64,000 nt of DNA from Bdellovibrionales bacterium RIFOXYC1_FULL_37_79 (GTDB lineage Bacteria; Bdellovibrionota; Bacteriovoracia; Bacteriovoracales; Bacteriovoracaceae). The notes beneath the pieces are model-generated. The model saw only the letters and a program-made list of their open reading frames with translations. It made no database searches and had not been told where the DNA came from. The first letter of the stretch is position 1. Each line of letters begins with the position of its first letter. The position numbers and the translations under genes were made by a program. The stretch is taken from the NCBI GenBank assembly GCA_001770015.1, contig MEQB01000039.1, forward strand, positions 43,401 through 107,400. Reading direction: 5' to 3'. Of the stretch, positions 9,739 to 18,618 are shown one piece after another.

Positions 9739-10308
9739 ATGAAATTAGTAAGAGATGAGAGCATTGCCACGACCGAAGTAAATCGATCCAAGTTTATCGC
9801 TCACTTGTTCCCGTTTGAGCATTTCAAAAAAAAACTGGATCAGTTAAAAACCGATCACCCTAAGGCCAGGCATTTTGTCTATGCCTACCGATATTTTAAT
9901 GAACTAAATCAGATTGTGGAAAACCAAAGTGATGATGGGGAACCCAAAGGGAGTTCCGGCCGGCCAGTTTTAAATGTTTTAAGAGGCAATGAAATGATTA
10001 ACACGGCGATCATCATTGTGAGATATTTTGGTGGTACCAAACTGGGAGTAGGTGGCCTGGTACGGGCCTATACGGAAAGTGTCCATCAAGTGTTACAAAA
10101 ATCCAATTTATTAGACTATAAAAGAAGGATTTCTAAAAGCATTACAGTCGGGTATAGGGACGTGGGATTGGTTGAACACATATTAAAACAGTATGCCAAT
10201 ACCAGCTGGGAAAAAAAGTTTGCAGAAAAAAATGTGGAAATATGCTTTAATGTAGATGAAGAAGATTGTGAATTGATTATGAATCGGTTTAAGGAAATAT
10301 GTTATTGA
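9739..10308 (+). CDS. YigZ/IMPACT family protein (UPF0029)
   Basis: A 189-residue member of the IMPACT/YigZ family. Diagnostic stretches are the N-terminal VNRSKFIAHLFPF, then HPKARHFVYAYR, DDGEPKGSSGRPVL, and IIIVRYFGGTKLGVGGL; a C-terminal ferredoxin-like domain follows. In eukaryotes IMPACT regulates GCN2, but the bacterial role is unsettled. ATG at 9739 puts the conserved start where expected; the frame also allows ATG 9709, which would add ten mostly hydrophobic residues. No good ribosome site is seen for either. Confidence 0.9.
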   Translation: MKLVRDESIATTEVNRSKFIAHLFPFEHFKKKLDQLKTDHPKARHFVYAYRYFNELNQIVENQSDDGEPKGSSGRPVLNVLRGNEMINTAIIIVRYFGGTKLGVGGLVRAYTESVHQVLQKSNLLDYKRRISKSITVGYRDVGLVEHILKQYANTSWEKKFAEKNVEICFNVDEEDCELIMNRFKEICY

Positions 10309-10324
10309 TGGAAGGGGGACTGGG

Positions 10325-10768
10325 GTGTTTAAGATTGATGGAGAAATAATTCAGGATTTGATCAAGACTTCGGAATCTATTTTAAGTGAGCTTGAAAAAG
10401 TGATGAATGAATTAAAAATGAGTCCGGCCAATAAAGAATTATATGAAAAATTTGGACAACAGATTGATCGAATTTATGGAACGCTGTCAACCATTGGTAT
10501 GACGAACATTGCGGAATATACCATGATGCTAAAAAAGGTGGGCTATGCGTGTTCCCAGTATGAAGAAAAAACTGGGCGGGCAAGAACTATGAATCTCATG
10601 GAGAACGCTGTCGCTAATTTGAAAATATTTAATGATTTTTTAAAAAATCCTAAAGACAAGGAGAAGGCGAAATTACTCAAGATCGTCGTTGACCGAGAGA
10701 AAGACAAGGCCATATTGTTGATGAATACGATCTACAAGGGCATTACCAGAACCACCACTAATAAATAA
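10325..10768 (+). CDS. Small all-helical protein, HPt-like
   Basis: A 147-residue protein predicted to be helical throughout, with segments of 20-30 residues that could form a four-helix bundle. No canonical phosphorylated-His motif is clear, so a histidine-phosphotransfer function is only a guess from size and fold; a CheA-P1-like or structural role is possible. GTG at 10325 is preceded by GGAAGGGGG (10311-10319) and lies 16 bp after the YigZ stop, suggesting co-transcription with it. Confidence 0.55.
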   Translation: MFKIDGEIIQDLIKTSESILSELEKVMNELKMSPANKELYEKFGQQIDRIYGTLSTIGMTNIAEYTMMLKKVGYACSQYEEKTGRARTMNLMENAVANLKIFNDFLKNPKDKEKAKLLKIVVDREKDKAILLMNTIYKGITRTTTNK

Positions 10769-10846
10769 TATCACATATAAACATTTTAATTCTTTATTAA
10801 CTTTGATAAGATAGCTTCCAAATAGATGACAAATAAGGTGGGAACA

Positions 10847-13249
10847 ATGGACTATTGCTTTAGTGAAATTGAAAAAAAATGGCAAGCATTCTGGGAGGCC
10901 AATAAAACTTTCAAAACCAATACCGATTTAAAAAAAGAAAAATACTATGCGCTGGATATGTTCCCTTATCCCTCTGGGGATGGGTTGCATGTGGGACATC
11001 CGGAGGGTTATACGGCAACTGATATTATCAGCCGTTATAAGAGGATGAGGGGATTCAATGTGCTTCACCCGATGGGATTTGATTCCTTTGGACTGCCGGC
11101 CGAAAACTATGCTATCAAAACCGGAACCCATCCTGATACGATTACCAATAAAAATATTGCCACTTTTACCAGACAACTTAAAATGCTGGGTTTTTCCTAC
11201 GATTGGGAAAGGGTGGTGGCTACCAGCCACAAGGATTACTATAAGTGGACCCAGTGGATCTTCACCAAGCTTTATAATCAAGGGCTGGCCTACGAAGCCG
11301 AGATTTCTGTCAATTGGTGTCCCAATTTAAAAACGGTGCTGGCCAATGAAGAAATTGTTGACGGTAAAAGCGAAATTGGTGGACATCCGGTGATTCGAAA
11401 ACCTATGAAACAATGGATGTTAAAGATTACGGAATATGCCCAGCGGCTTTTAGATGACCTAGAGGGTTTGGACTGGCCGGAAAGCATAAAGGAAATGCAA
11501 AGGAATTGGATTGGACGAAGTGAAGGTGCCAGTATTAAGTTCAAGGTGGCCGGTCATGATCAATTACTGGAAGTGTTCACCACCCGCAGTGATACTTTGT
11601 TTGGTGCCACCTACATGGTCATCGCACCCGAACATGTATTAGTAGAGGTGATTACCGTAAAAGACAAAAAAGATGAGGTAAAAAAATATTTAGAAACCAC
11701 CCAGCGAAAAAGTGATTTGGAGAGGACTGATCTTAATAAGGATAAAAGTGGTGTTTTCACTGGTGCATATGCCATTAATCCGGTAAATGAAAAAAAGATT
11801 CCCATTTATATTGCCGATTATGTTTTAAATTCCTACGGGACTGGTGCCATCATGGCTGTGCCTGCGCACGATCAAAGAGATTATGAATTTGCCAAAAAAT
11901 TTAATCTGGACATTATTCAAGTATTGGCAGGCGGCAATATTTCCGAGTGCGCTCATGAAGGGGAAGGTGATCACCTTAATTCGCGATTTTTAGATGGTAT
12001 GGATAAGGCCACTGCCATAGCGACCATGAATGATTGGTTGGTAAATAAAAAAATTGGCAAGAAGACCATAAATTTCAAATTAAGAGATTGGATATTTTCC
12101 AGACAGCGCTATTGGGGGGAACCTTTTCCTTTGATTAAATATGAGGATGGCAGTATTCGATGTCTGGATGAGGACGAGTTGCCAGTGGTACTTCCAGAGG
12201 TGTCGAAGTATGAACCCTCAGGAACTGGAGAGAGTCCTTTGGCCAACATTGATGAATGGCTTTATTTTATTGATGCAAAGACTGGAAAAAAGGCCAAAAG
12301 AGAAACAAACACGATGCCCCAGTGGGCAGGGAGCTGTTGGTACTATCTAAGATTTTTGGATCCCCAAAATTCAAAGCAACCGTGGGATAAGGGGATCGAA
12401 AAGCATTGGATGCCCGTGGATTTATATGTCGGAGGTGTGGAGCATGCGGTTTTGCATCTGTTATATGCCAGATTTTGGCATAAGGTCCTTTATGATCTAG
12501 GCCATGTTTCCACTAAAGAACCCTTTAAAAAATTGGTCAATCAAGGCATGATTCTTGGTGAAGACGGCGAAAAAATGAGTAAAAGCCGCGGCAATGTTAT
12601 CAATCCCGATGAAGTGGTGAAAAATTTCGGAGCAGATACTTTAAGATTATATGAAATGTTCATGGGCCCTTTTGAAAAAGTAAAACCCTGGAGCACCCAG
12701 GGAATTCATGGTGTGCATAATTTTTTAAATCGGGTTTACCGGTTTTATTCTGAAAGTCAAAATATATGCTTGGAAAGTGAGAGTGAAGAAACCACCAAAC
12801 TTCTGCACAAAACTATCAAAAAAGTCACCGAGGATATTGAGAATTTGAGATTTAATACAGGTATCAGCCAGATGATGATTTTTACCAATCATTGCTACAA
12901 AGTTCATGGCGTCACCAAGGAGACGGCCCGAAGTTTTATTAAATTGCTTTATCCTTATGCCCCTCATATGTGTGAGGAATTATGGAATCAATTGGGGCAT
13001 CCTACAACCATGACTTATGAAACTTGGCCTGTCTTTGATCCTGATCTGATCGAAGATGAGGTCATGATTATTACCGTGCAAGTCAATGGCAAGAAAAGGG
13101 CAGTGCTGGAAATTGAAAAGGGAACTAGTAAAGAAGAAATTTTACAAATGGCCAAGCTTGATCCTGCAGTTAAAAAACATATGGAGGGATTGAGTCTCAT
13201 AAAAGAAATTTATGTTCCTGAAAAAACTTGTAATTTGGTGGTTAAGTAG
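10847..13249 (+). CDS. leuS: Leucyl-tRNA synthetase
   Basis: Charges tRNA-Leu with leucine in the cytoplasm. The 800-residue protein has the class Ia HIGH region as [17 protein letters not shown], the CP1 editing domain with [18 protein letters not shown], the KMSKS loop as [16 protein letters not shown] (about residue 575), an anticodon-binding domain, and the C-terminal domain. It is slightly short but appears complete. ATG at 10847 is preferred over the in-frame ATG 10826 because AAGGTGG lies 7 bases before it and [13 protein letters not shown] is where LeuRS proteins normally begin. TGATAAGAT (10804-10812) may be its extended -10. Confidence 0.97.
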   Translation: MDYCFSEIEKKWQAFWEANKTFKTNTDLKKEKYYALDMFPYPSGDGLHVGHPEGYTATDIISRYKRMRGFNVLHPMGFDSFGLPAENYAIKTGTHPDTITNKNIATFTRQLKMLGFSYDWERVVATSHKDYYKWTQWIFTKLYNQGLAYEAEISVNWCPNLKTVLANEEIVDGKSEIGGHPVIRKPMKQWMLKITEYAQRLLDDLEGLDWPESIKEMQRNWIGRSEGASIKFKVAGHDQLLEVFTTRSDTLFGATYMVIAPEHVLVEVITVKDKKDEVKKYLETTQRKSDLERTDLNKDKSGVFTGAYAINPVNEKKIPIYIADYVLNSYGTGAIMAVPAHDQRDYEFAKKFNLDIIQVLAGGNISECAHEGEGDHLNSRFLDGMDKATAIATMNDWLVNKKIGKKTINFKLRDWIFSRQRYWGEPFPLIKYEDGSIRCLDEDELPVVLPEVSKYEPSGTGESPLANIDEWLYFIDAKTGKKAKRETNTMPQWAGSCWYYLRFLDPQNSKQPWDKGIEKHWMPVDLYVGGVEHAVLHLLYARFWHKVLYDLGHVSTKEPFKKLVNQGMILGEDGEKMSKSRGNVINPDEVVKNFGADTLRLYEMFMGPFEKVKPWSTQGIHGVHNFLNRVYRFYSESQNICLESESEETTKLLHKTIKKVTEDIENLRFNTGISQMMIFTNHCYKVHGVTKETARSFIKLLYPYAPHMCEELWNQLGHPTTMTYETWPVFDPDLIEDEVMIITVQVNGKKRAVLEIEKGTSKEEILQMAKLDPAVKKHMEGLSLIKEIYVPEKTCNLVVK

Positions 13250-13293
13250 GAGTTAAAACGTCTTTTATGGGGGTTTAATTTTGAGCATTGGTT

Positions 13294-13302
13294 TGCTATA
13301 AT
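13294..13302 (+). promoter_or_regulatory. Extended -10 promoter element
   Basis: TGCTATAAT is a perfect extended -10 (TGN-TATAAT) 30 bp before the ankyrin gene start. No strong -35 is present, which is usual for extended -10 promoters. Confidence 0.45.
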
Positions 13303-13331
13303 TTGATGAAATATTTTGGGGGACGATACAT

Positions 13332-14123
13332 ATGAAAAATTTACTGGTTCTTTTGATCTTTTTAACCATTATACTAAGTGAAAATCTTTTCTCAGCAGGA
13401 AGAGATATTTTTATGTATATAGATAATAATGATTATGAAAATGTGATTCGTGAAATAGAAAGCATGAATGACGTCAACATTACTGACCATGAAAGCTTCA
13501 ATAACACTCCTTTAATGGAGGTGGCCTTTAAATTAGAAAATGAGGATAGCCGATATCAATCGATTGCGCTGATGCTTTTAAAAAAAGGGGCCAATCCGAA
13601 TTATAGAAACGCTTTTGGCACAGATGCTCTCCATTATGCGGTTAAATTGCATTCGACTGACACTTTCCTCGCTAACTGTCATCAATATGGGGCAGATCTG
13701 GAGACGAGGTATTATCTCAATCAGGAAACACTTCTTCATTCAGTGATGGAAAATAACCACTATCAAGCTTTTGCTATAATCAAATATTTGATTAATCATA
13801 CTAAATTGGTCAATGTTCCCACCAAGCGTGGACTAACCCCGCTCATGCTGGCCATGATGAATAACTGTAGACCTTATGAGGGTTGTGGATTTAAAAGAGA
13901 GCAAATTAGAGATCTGGTTAATGGTGGCGCCTTGGTGGAGGTGGAGGATTTTTTCTACCATTATACTGCCTTGGAATTTGGGGTTGAAAGTATGAATGAA
14001 ACCTATGTTGACGATTTTCAAGATCTGGCATTTTTGATTGATCATGGTGCAGTGGTTGATCAAGATGCACTGGCCTTGGCCCACAGGCCTGGGTTAATAG
14101 AGTTTTTAAAGAGATATTTATAA
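13332..14123 (+). CDS. Exported ankyrin-repeat protein
   Basis: A 263-residue protein with an N-terminal signal peptide (MKNLLVLLIFLTIILSENLFSA) followed by at least four ankyrin-type repeats. The clearest are LKKGANPNYRNAFGTDALHYAV, NQETLLHSVMENN and KRGLTPLMLAMMNN. Ankyrin repeats mediate protein-protein contacts; with a signal peptide the protein should act in the periplasm or outside. ATG 13332 follows GGGGGA. It stands alone between leuS and the SHOCT gene, with its own extended -10. Confidence 0.75.
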   Translation: MKNLLVLLIFLTIILSENLFSAGRDIFMYIDNNDYENVIREIESMNDVNITDHESFNNTPLMEVAFKLENEDSRYQSIALMLLKKGANPNYRNAFGTDALHYAVKLHSTDTFLANCHQYGADLETRYYLNQETLLHSVMENNHYQAFAIIKYLINHTKLVNVPTKRGLTPLMLAMMNNCRPYEGCGFKREQIRDLVNGGALVEVEDFFYHYTALEFGVESMNETYVDDFQDLAFLIDHGAVVDQDALALAHRPGLIEFLKRYL

Positions 14124-14189
14124 AGAAATATATTGATAATTCCGCTTTTTGATTTACCCTAATACCCGCTTAATTAACTCAAGCTTCAA

Positions 14190-14209
14190 AAGTTAAGAAA
14201 TCTTAACTT
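14190..14209. repeat. Perfect 8-bp inverted repeat
   Basis: AAGTTAAG - AAAT - CTTAACTT lies 60 bp upstream of the SHOCT gene. No T-run follows, so it is more likely an operator or RNA hairpin than a terminator. Confidence 0.4.
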
Positions 14210-14268
14210 GAGAAGATTGGCGTACTCAGTGATGATTAAGTTAGATTGCAACAGGAAGTATATTGGGC

Positions 14269-14733
14269 ATGACCTCTTTTAAAATCGAAGGCATTAAAGA
14301 ATATCTGGAAGTATTTGATGATAAAATTGTGTTATCTCCCAAAGACAAAGAAACTTATTATTCGCAAGAAAAAAAATTGGAGCAAGAGTCCCAGATTTTA
14401 TTCGAACAAATATTTAAGATAGATTTTGAATCGGCCGGAAAATTCACGAATGGTTATATCCATTTTATTCTTAAGGACAAATTAGATGAGAATGTTTTTG
14501 CTGATGCTCATAAGGATGGATGTGTTTTTTTATTTGACTTTTTTCGTAATGAAAAGATGAAGGATATAGTTAGAATCATCACCAATAGAATCAGTGATCA
14601 AGTAGGCCCTCAACCGCATGATACAAAAAAAATGATCAAAGAATTAATGGAGATTAAGGATTTACACCAAAAAGGTGCTTTAACCAAAAAAGAATATGAT
14701 GAACAATTAAAAAATTTGGTTAAAAAAATATAA
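14269..14733 (+). CDS. SHOCT-domain protein
   Basis: A 154-residue cytoplasmic protein. The C-terminal ~30 residues (MIKELMEIKDLHQKGALTKKEYDEQLK) match the SHOCT short C-terminal domain, an oligomerisation or nucleic-acid-associated module. The N-terminal ~100 residues resemble a bacterial PH/GRAM-like sheet (IKEYLEVFDDKIVLSPK), a common SHOCT partner, but this is weak. ATG 14269 has AGGAAG ten bases upstream; TTG 14263 is in frame. Function unknown. Confidence 0.7.
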   Translation: MTSFKIEGIKEYLEVFDDKIVLSPKDKETYYSQEKKLEQESQILFEQIFKIDFESAGKFTNGYIHFILKDKLDENVFADAHKDGCVFLFDFFRNEKMKDIVRIITNRISDQVGPQPHDTKKMIKELMEIKDLHQKGALTKKEYDEQLKNLVKKI

Positions 14734-14785
14734 TATTTTTTTAGCTTATTTATCTTCGTACCATTTAAAATAAAATAACTTAGCA

Positions 14786-14911
14786 TGTGAAGAATAAAAG
14801 GAGATAACGCCAGGTAGCATCGATTAAAAATATATGGTTATAACGGTTAAGTGTGAAATAAATTTTTAATCAACTTCACGAAATGTGAAAAATAAAAATA
14901 GATTATGTGAA
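14786..14911. promoter_or_regulatory. Four TGTGAA repeats with an inverted repeat
   Basis: TGTGAA occurs at 14786-14791, 14852-14857, 14884-14889 and 14906-14911, all in one orientation. A facing TTCAC at 14875-14879 makes a perfect TTCAC-N5-GTGAA palindrome (14875-14889). Start-to-start spacings are 66, 32 and 22 bp, close to multiples of a DNA turn. The array fills the gap before the Cys-rich secreted gene and looks like an operator cluster for a dimeric regulator; TGTGA is the CRP/FNR half-site. Confidence 0.45.
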
Positions 14912-14996
14912 AAATAACTTGTCAACCAAAGAGGTCGTTGATAAAACTTTTCCCATGAAAACAAAGTTATTATTAATTTTCTCGAGGGGGGATTTT

Positions 14997-15482
14997 ATGA
15001 AAAAAATGATTCTTTTAGCTTCTCTTTTGGTTTCTTCATTTGTATTTGCTGGCGTTAATGCTGATTCCTCATGGAGCCAGATTCGTAAGGCCGGTTATGA
15101 TTTTGACATGCCAAAATACTGGGTTGGTGGAAATACCAACGTTCCAGCATCTGAAGTTTGTCAAACTGCTGATGCGATTAGAACATTAACCGATCGAAAA
15201 GTATGTGTTGAGCACCGATATGTTGGTGGAGATGAGGGATGGATTTGTGCCAGATATGAAAATCAGTACCTCTATGGTAACAAATATATCACTCAAACTC
15301 TTTGCAGAGAATTCAGTGGAACCGATGGCAATTGTATTGATGAGTACGAAATTACGATCGACCTTGCTCTAAGCTATGATATCAATGTTTACAAAATTAT
15401 TGGTAGAACTGGTGATGGTGATGTGATCAGAGCTCCTTTTGCTGCTTTTACAAAGAAATTGGTTGTTCCGGCCTGCGAATAG
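14997..15482 (+). CDS. Small secreted protein with six cysteines
   Basis: A 161-residue exported protein. The signal peptide MKKMILLASLLVSSFVFA ends about residue 18. The mature part has six cysteines (EVCQ, KVCV, WICA, TLCR, NCID, PACE), enough for three disulfides, and is strand-rich. ATG 14997 has a very strong Shine-Dalgarno (CGAGGGGGGA); the frame extends to 14907 but that region is upstream DNA. A strong terminator follows. No family recognised. Confidence 0.7.
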   Translation: MKKMILLASLLVSSFVFAGVNADSSWSQIRKAGYDFDMPKYWVGGNTNVPASEVCQTADAIRTLTDRKVCVEHRYVGGDEGWICARYENQYLYGNKYITQTLCREFSGTDGNCIDEYEITIDLALSYDINVYKIIGRTGDGDVIRAPFAAFTKKLVVPACE

Positions 15483-15500
15483 TTAAAAAATGATCGATCG

Positions 15501-15539
15501 AGAAAGGGGATGCATGGTCATCCTCTTTCTTGTTTTTTA
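15501..15539 (+). terminator. Rho-independent terminator
   Basis: AGAAAGGGGATG (15501-15512) pairs with CATCCTCTTTCT (15519-15530) with one G-T wobble and a 6-base loop, followed by TGTTTTTTA. It ends the Cys-rich secreted gene and separates it from the TIGR02147 gene. Confidence 0.85.
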
Positions 15540-15556
15540 TCAAGGGTTTTTTTAAT

Positions 15557-16432
15557 ATGTCGTTAGAGACAGCAAAAACAATAAAAGGCAAAAATAAATC
15601 AAAAATTTCCATTTTTGATTTTCGTGATTTCAAAGACTATCTTAATGCAGTTGGTTTCCCAGATGGTAATTACAATCACCAGTCAAATACGCTAACCAAA
15701 TGGGCCAAGAGACTCGGTTACCGTTCACCCAGTTCACTGACCATGGTGTTAAAGGGACAAAGACTACCCAGTTCAGAAATGGTGCGTACTCTTATTGATG
15801 ATTTAAAATTGCAAGGCAAAGAAAAGGAATATTTTGAGTTGTTAGTAGAACATGGGCGGCTTCAAAAGAGACAAAAAAGTAGTGATTCGGTTTTAAATCG
15901 TCTGAGTAAACTGCATAATAAAACCGAATATTTCCAAATTGATATGGGCCAGTTTAATACGATCGCCAAGTGGTATTATCTGGTGATCAAACAACTGGTG
16001 AGTGCCCCTGATTTTATTGAAGATATCGACTGGATTGTCAAAAAGCTCAGGCGAAAAGTTACAGCCGCTCAAGTCAAGAAGGCCATCACAGATTTGGAGA
16101 CACTCGGACTTATTAAAAGACAAGATGGAAAAATTATTAAATCCGAGCAGGCGGTAATGACCAGTAATGATATTCCGTCATCAGCGATCAAGGAACATCA
16201 TGCTGGCATGATGCAAATGGCAGCTGAAGCACTTTACGAGCAACCGATAGAAAAAAGACAGATCAGTTCTTTGACCTTTAAAATGGATACCAAGAAGCTT
16301 CTCCAAGCGAAAGAGGAGCTTATGAATTTTTTGAATGACTTTAATGAAAAATATTCAGATGTGCTGGCATCTGAAGTTTATCAATTGAATTTACAATTAT
16401 TTTCTCACACTAGAGAGGAAATAGAGCAATAG
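15557..16432 (+). CDS. TIGR02147 family protein
   Basis: A 291-residue protein of the TIGR02147 family, which is expanded in Bdellovibrionota and Fibrobacter. The signature start IFDFRDFKDYLNA is followed by a helix-turn-helix-like region (LTKWAKRLGYRSPSSLTMVLKGQR), a middle segment around FNTIAKWYYLVIKQL, and a winged-helix-like KAITDLETLGLIKRQDGKI near residue 180. It is likely a DNA-binding regulator, though no target is established. ATG 15557 gives the expected N-terminus. The gene is followed after 10 bp by an exported protease, so the two are probably co-transcribed. Confidence 0.88.
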   Translation: MSLETAKTIKGKNKSKISIFDFRDFKDYLNAVGFPDGNYNHQSNTLTKWAKRLGYRSPSSLTMVLKGQRLPSSEMVRTLIDDLKLQGKEKEYFELLVEHGRLQKRQKSSDSVLNRLSKLHNKTEYFQIDMGQFNTIAKWYYLVIKQLVSAPDFIEDIDWIVKKLRRKVTAAQVKKAITDLETLGLIKRQDGKIIKSEQAVMTSNDIPSSAIKEHHAGMMQMAAEALYEQPIEKRQISSLTFKMDTKKLLQAKEELMNFLNDFNEKYSDVLASEVYQLNLQLFSHTREEIEQ

Positions 16433-16442
16433 GGGAATTTTT

Positions 16443-17429
16443 ATGTTTAAAACGAATTATCTTCTGTCTGCTTTAATATTGGTTTTTATCCAAGGCCTGG
16501 TCCTGGCGAGTGATTATAAAATAATCATTCCGGAAGAAGTGATCAAACAATTAAATATTTCTGACCAGCTAAAAGCGATGCTGGCATCTGGGGATCTTGT
16601 AGGAAACGGGGGAGGTATTGGTGAGCAAAATTTCCGCTATGTTTATCAAAAACTACCAACCTATATTCAAAAATGCACAGGTAGTAATTTATGCCCAATT
16701 GGTAAAAAGTATCAAACCTTGCTACGGGAAATGATCCCACTAATTAATAATAATTTAAAAAACAAGGACGCCATCATTTTCTTGTCAGAAAAACGGTATC
16801 CAGGTTTTTTTCATGACCAAAATGATCCCGAGGAGAGAGTTGCCAAAACGGCCTATCTAAAAGGGTCACCTATCTTTATCAATCTGGATTTTGTTTACCG
16901 GGATGTCATGAAGTCTCATATGCCGCTTCATGAAATGGCCGGAATTTTGGTACATGAACTGGGACATCAGTTGGGAGAGTTGAGCCACAGCATGCTGGAT
17001 GATTTGAGTGCCCAGTTTAGATCGGTCATCACCGATTCCCTGATTGAGGATAATACCACGGTATTTGATAATCTGGTAGAGATTGACATTTACAACTCTG
17101 TTGACGACAGCCAGCGGTCGTTGATTGAGTTGAAGATTAATAACAGGTTGATGAATATTCAAAAGAAAGTTGATAGTAAACTGGTATGTGAAAAGGGGAG
17201 GGTTTTTGGGTACAGGATCACTAATACCCATTGGGAAAGGCCCTATGATAATCAAAGTGGTCAACTTGTCGTTAATTACAAGGGATGGATTGATTATTTG
17301 TGTATGGATGAAAAGGGGCTGCTTTGGAGTTATAACAAGGATATCACGTTTATAATGAATTTTATGGTTTTGAATTTTGATTCCTTTAGTCTCTACAGAT
17401 ACCAAGAGTTGTGGGTGGAGATTCAATAA
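16443..17429 (+). CDS. Exported zinc-metalloprotease-like protein
   Basis: A 328-residue protein with a signal peptide (MFKTNYLLSALILVFIQGLVLA). At about residue 170 it carries HELGHQLGELSH: a zincin HExxH followed by Gly and a third His, one residue further than the metzincin HExxHxxGxxH. The glutamate would be the catalytic base. The C-terminal third is strand-rich with two Cys. ATG has AGGGGAATT upstream. Directly behind a TIGR02147 gene, an arrangement seen often with exported proteins in this group. Substrate unknown. Confidence 0.75.
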   Translation: MFKTNYLLSALILVFIQGLVLASDYKIIIPEEVIKQLNISDQLKAMLASGDLVGNGGGIGEQNFRYVYQKLPTYIQKCTGSNLCPIGKKYQTLLREMIPLINNNLKNKDAIIFLSEKRYPGFFHDQNDPEERVAKTAYLKGSPIFINLDFVYRDVMKSHMPLHEMAGILVHELGHQLGELSHSMLDDLSAQFRSVITDSLIEDNTTVFDNLVEIDIYNSVDDSQRSLIELKINNRLMNIQKKVDSKLVCEKGRVFGYRITNTHWERPYDNQSGQLVVNYKGWIDYLCMDEKGLLWSYNKDITFIMNFMVLNFDSFSLYRYQELWVEIQ

Positions 17430-17578
17430 GTTTTAAGCGGATATAAAAATTGTAATCATCGGTCCCTGCCATTTTCAGATTGTGTAATGTTTACAAACCA
17501 GTAATTAACAAAATTACAAATGTTGCGTTTTATAGTAAAAAGTGGTCCAAGTCAAACGACTGAAGGAGACTTATCATC

Positions 17579-18598
17579 ATGAGACATGCAAACCCCATAT
17601 TATTTTTTCTTTTGTTTATCTGTTTGAATGTAACTTCAGGAATCTCGGGTTTTTCTAAATGCACCAGTGGCGAGGAATCATTTTCCATGATGCTTGCAAA
17701 AAGTGAACAGGCACCATCCCAGTTAACCATTGATAAGTTTAAAAAACAAGTTCCCTCGTTTACGGTGGTTTCGCCTGGTGGCCATTTTAATTTACGGTTG
17801 GATTTATGTCTCGGGGACAAAACCCGGCTGGACTCGGTTATATATGCCACCCAATATGTGAATCCTAAGGATTATCAATTTGTTAAGACGGATATACCAA
17901 GTTCTGCGTGGGAAGATGTCATTGGGGGAGATTTGCATGGTCTGGTGGGCATGATTGAGCTTGCTAATAAGGAAGATGCCTCTATGGCGGAAATTTTGTA
18001 TTTGGTGCCAGCGCAAATTGGTGATGTCACCGGTTTGGCAATTGTGGATGTTGATAAAAAGTTGAAAGTAGAATCTATTGAAGTTCTTCTTGGCAACTTA
18101 ATTGAAGGTGATCCCTTTCACGATAATAAATGTCAATTTGGTCAACAGGAAGCTCCCATTAAGTTTATGCTTGGTAGCGCATCCTTTACCGGGGAAGCTT
18201 GTACTTTTCTAGGCGGTGGTGAAACCACCGGATATGAAATTATTTCTTTAACTGTTCATGATACCAATCCGCTGGGTGGTAAAGTTTTGTTTTCCAAAGA
18301 GGATATTGTAAAACAAAACGCCCTAAAATATCAGTGGAATCATCATAATGGGTGCGATTCCATGATGGTAAAAACTCCCTTCGCGACTTATGCCATGACC
18401 TCTGCACCAATTGCGGGATGTGGAAAGATTCTTGAAGGTGCTCCTCAAAGAGACATGCTGGATAACAATCCAAACGTGATTTATACAGTTAAATACAAAG
18501 GAAAAAAAGAAACCACCCACGAACTTAAATGTGGTCACTATTTATTTGGTTGCCAGACGCACACTGATTTTAATGATCTGGTCGAGATAACCAACTGA
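17579..18598 (+). CDS. Exported protein of unknown function
   Basis: A 339-residue protein with a signal peptide (PILFFLLFICLNVTSGISG). The mature part is strand-rich with about eight cysteines (KCTSG, LCLGD, NKCQF, EACTF, GCDSM, GCGKI, KCGHY, FGCQT). No catalytic motif is recognised. ATG 17579 follows AAGGAGAC at good spacing. It is 20 bp upstream of the exported dikinase-like gene and probably in the same operon, which hints at a shared extracytoplasmic job. Confidence 0.65.
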   Translation: MRHANPILFFLLFICLNVTSGISGFSKCTSGEESFSMMLAKSEQAPSQLTIDKFKKQVPSFTVVSPGGHFNLRLDLCLGDKTRLDSVIYATQYVNPKDYQFVKTDIPSSAWEDVIGGDLHGLVGMIELANKEDASMAEILYLVPAQIGDVTGLAIVDVDKKLKVESIEVLLGNLIEGDPFHDNKCQFGQQEAPIKFMLGSASFTGEACTFLGGGETTGYEIISLTVHDTNPLGGKVLFSKEDIVKQNALKYQWNHHNGCDSMMVKTPFATYAMTSAPIAGCGKILEGAPQRDMLDNNPNVIYTVKYKGKKETTHELKCGHYLFGCQTHTDFNDLVEITN

Positions 18599-18618
18599 TC
18601 AAGTAAGGTAGGTAGCAA

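Noticed and set aside
10325..10768. Histidine phosphotransfer (HPt) protein
   Set aside because: The size and helices fit, but no conserved His motif could be identified, so it is listed only as helical.
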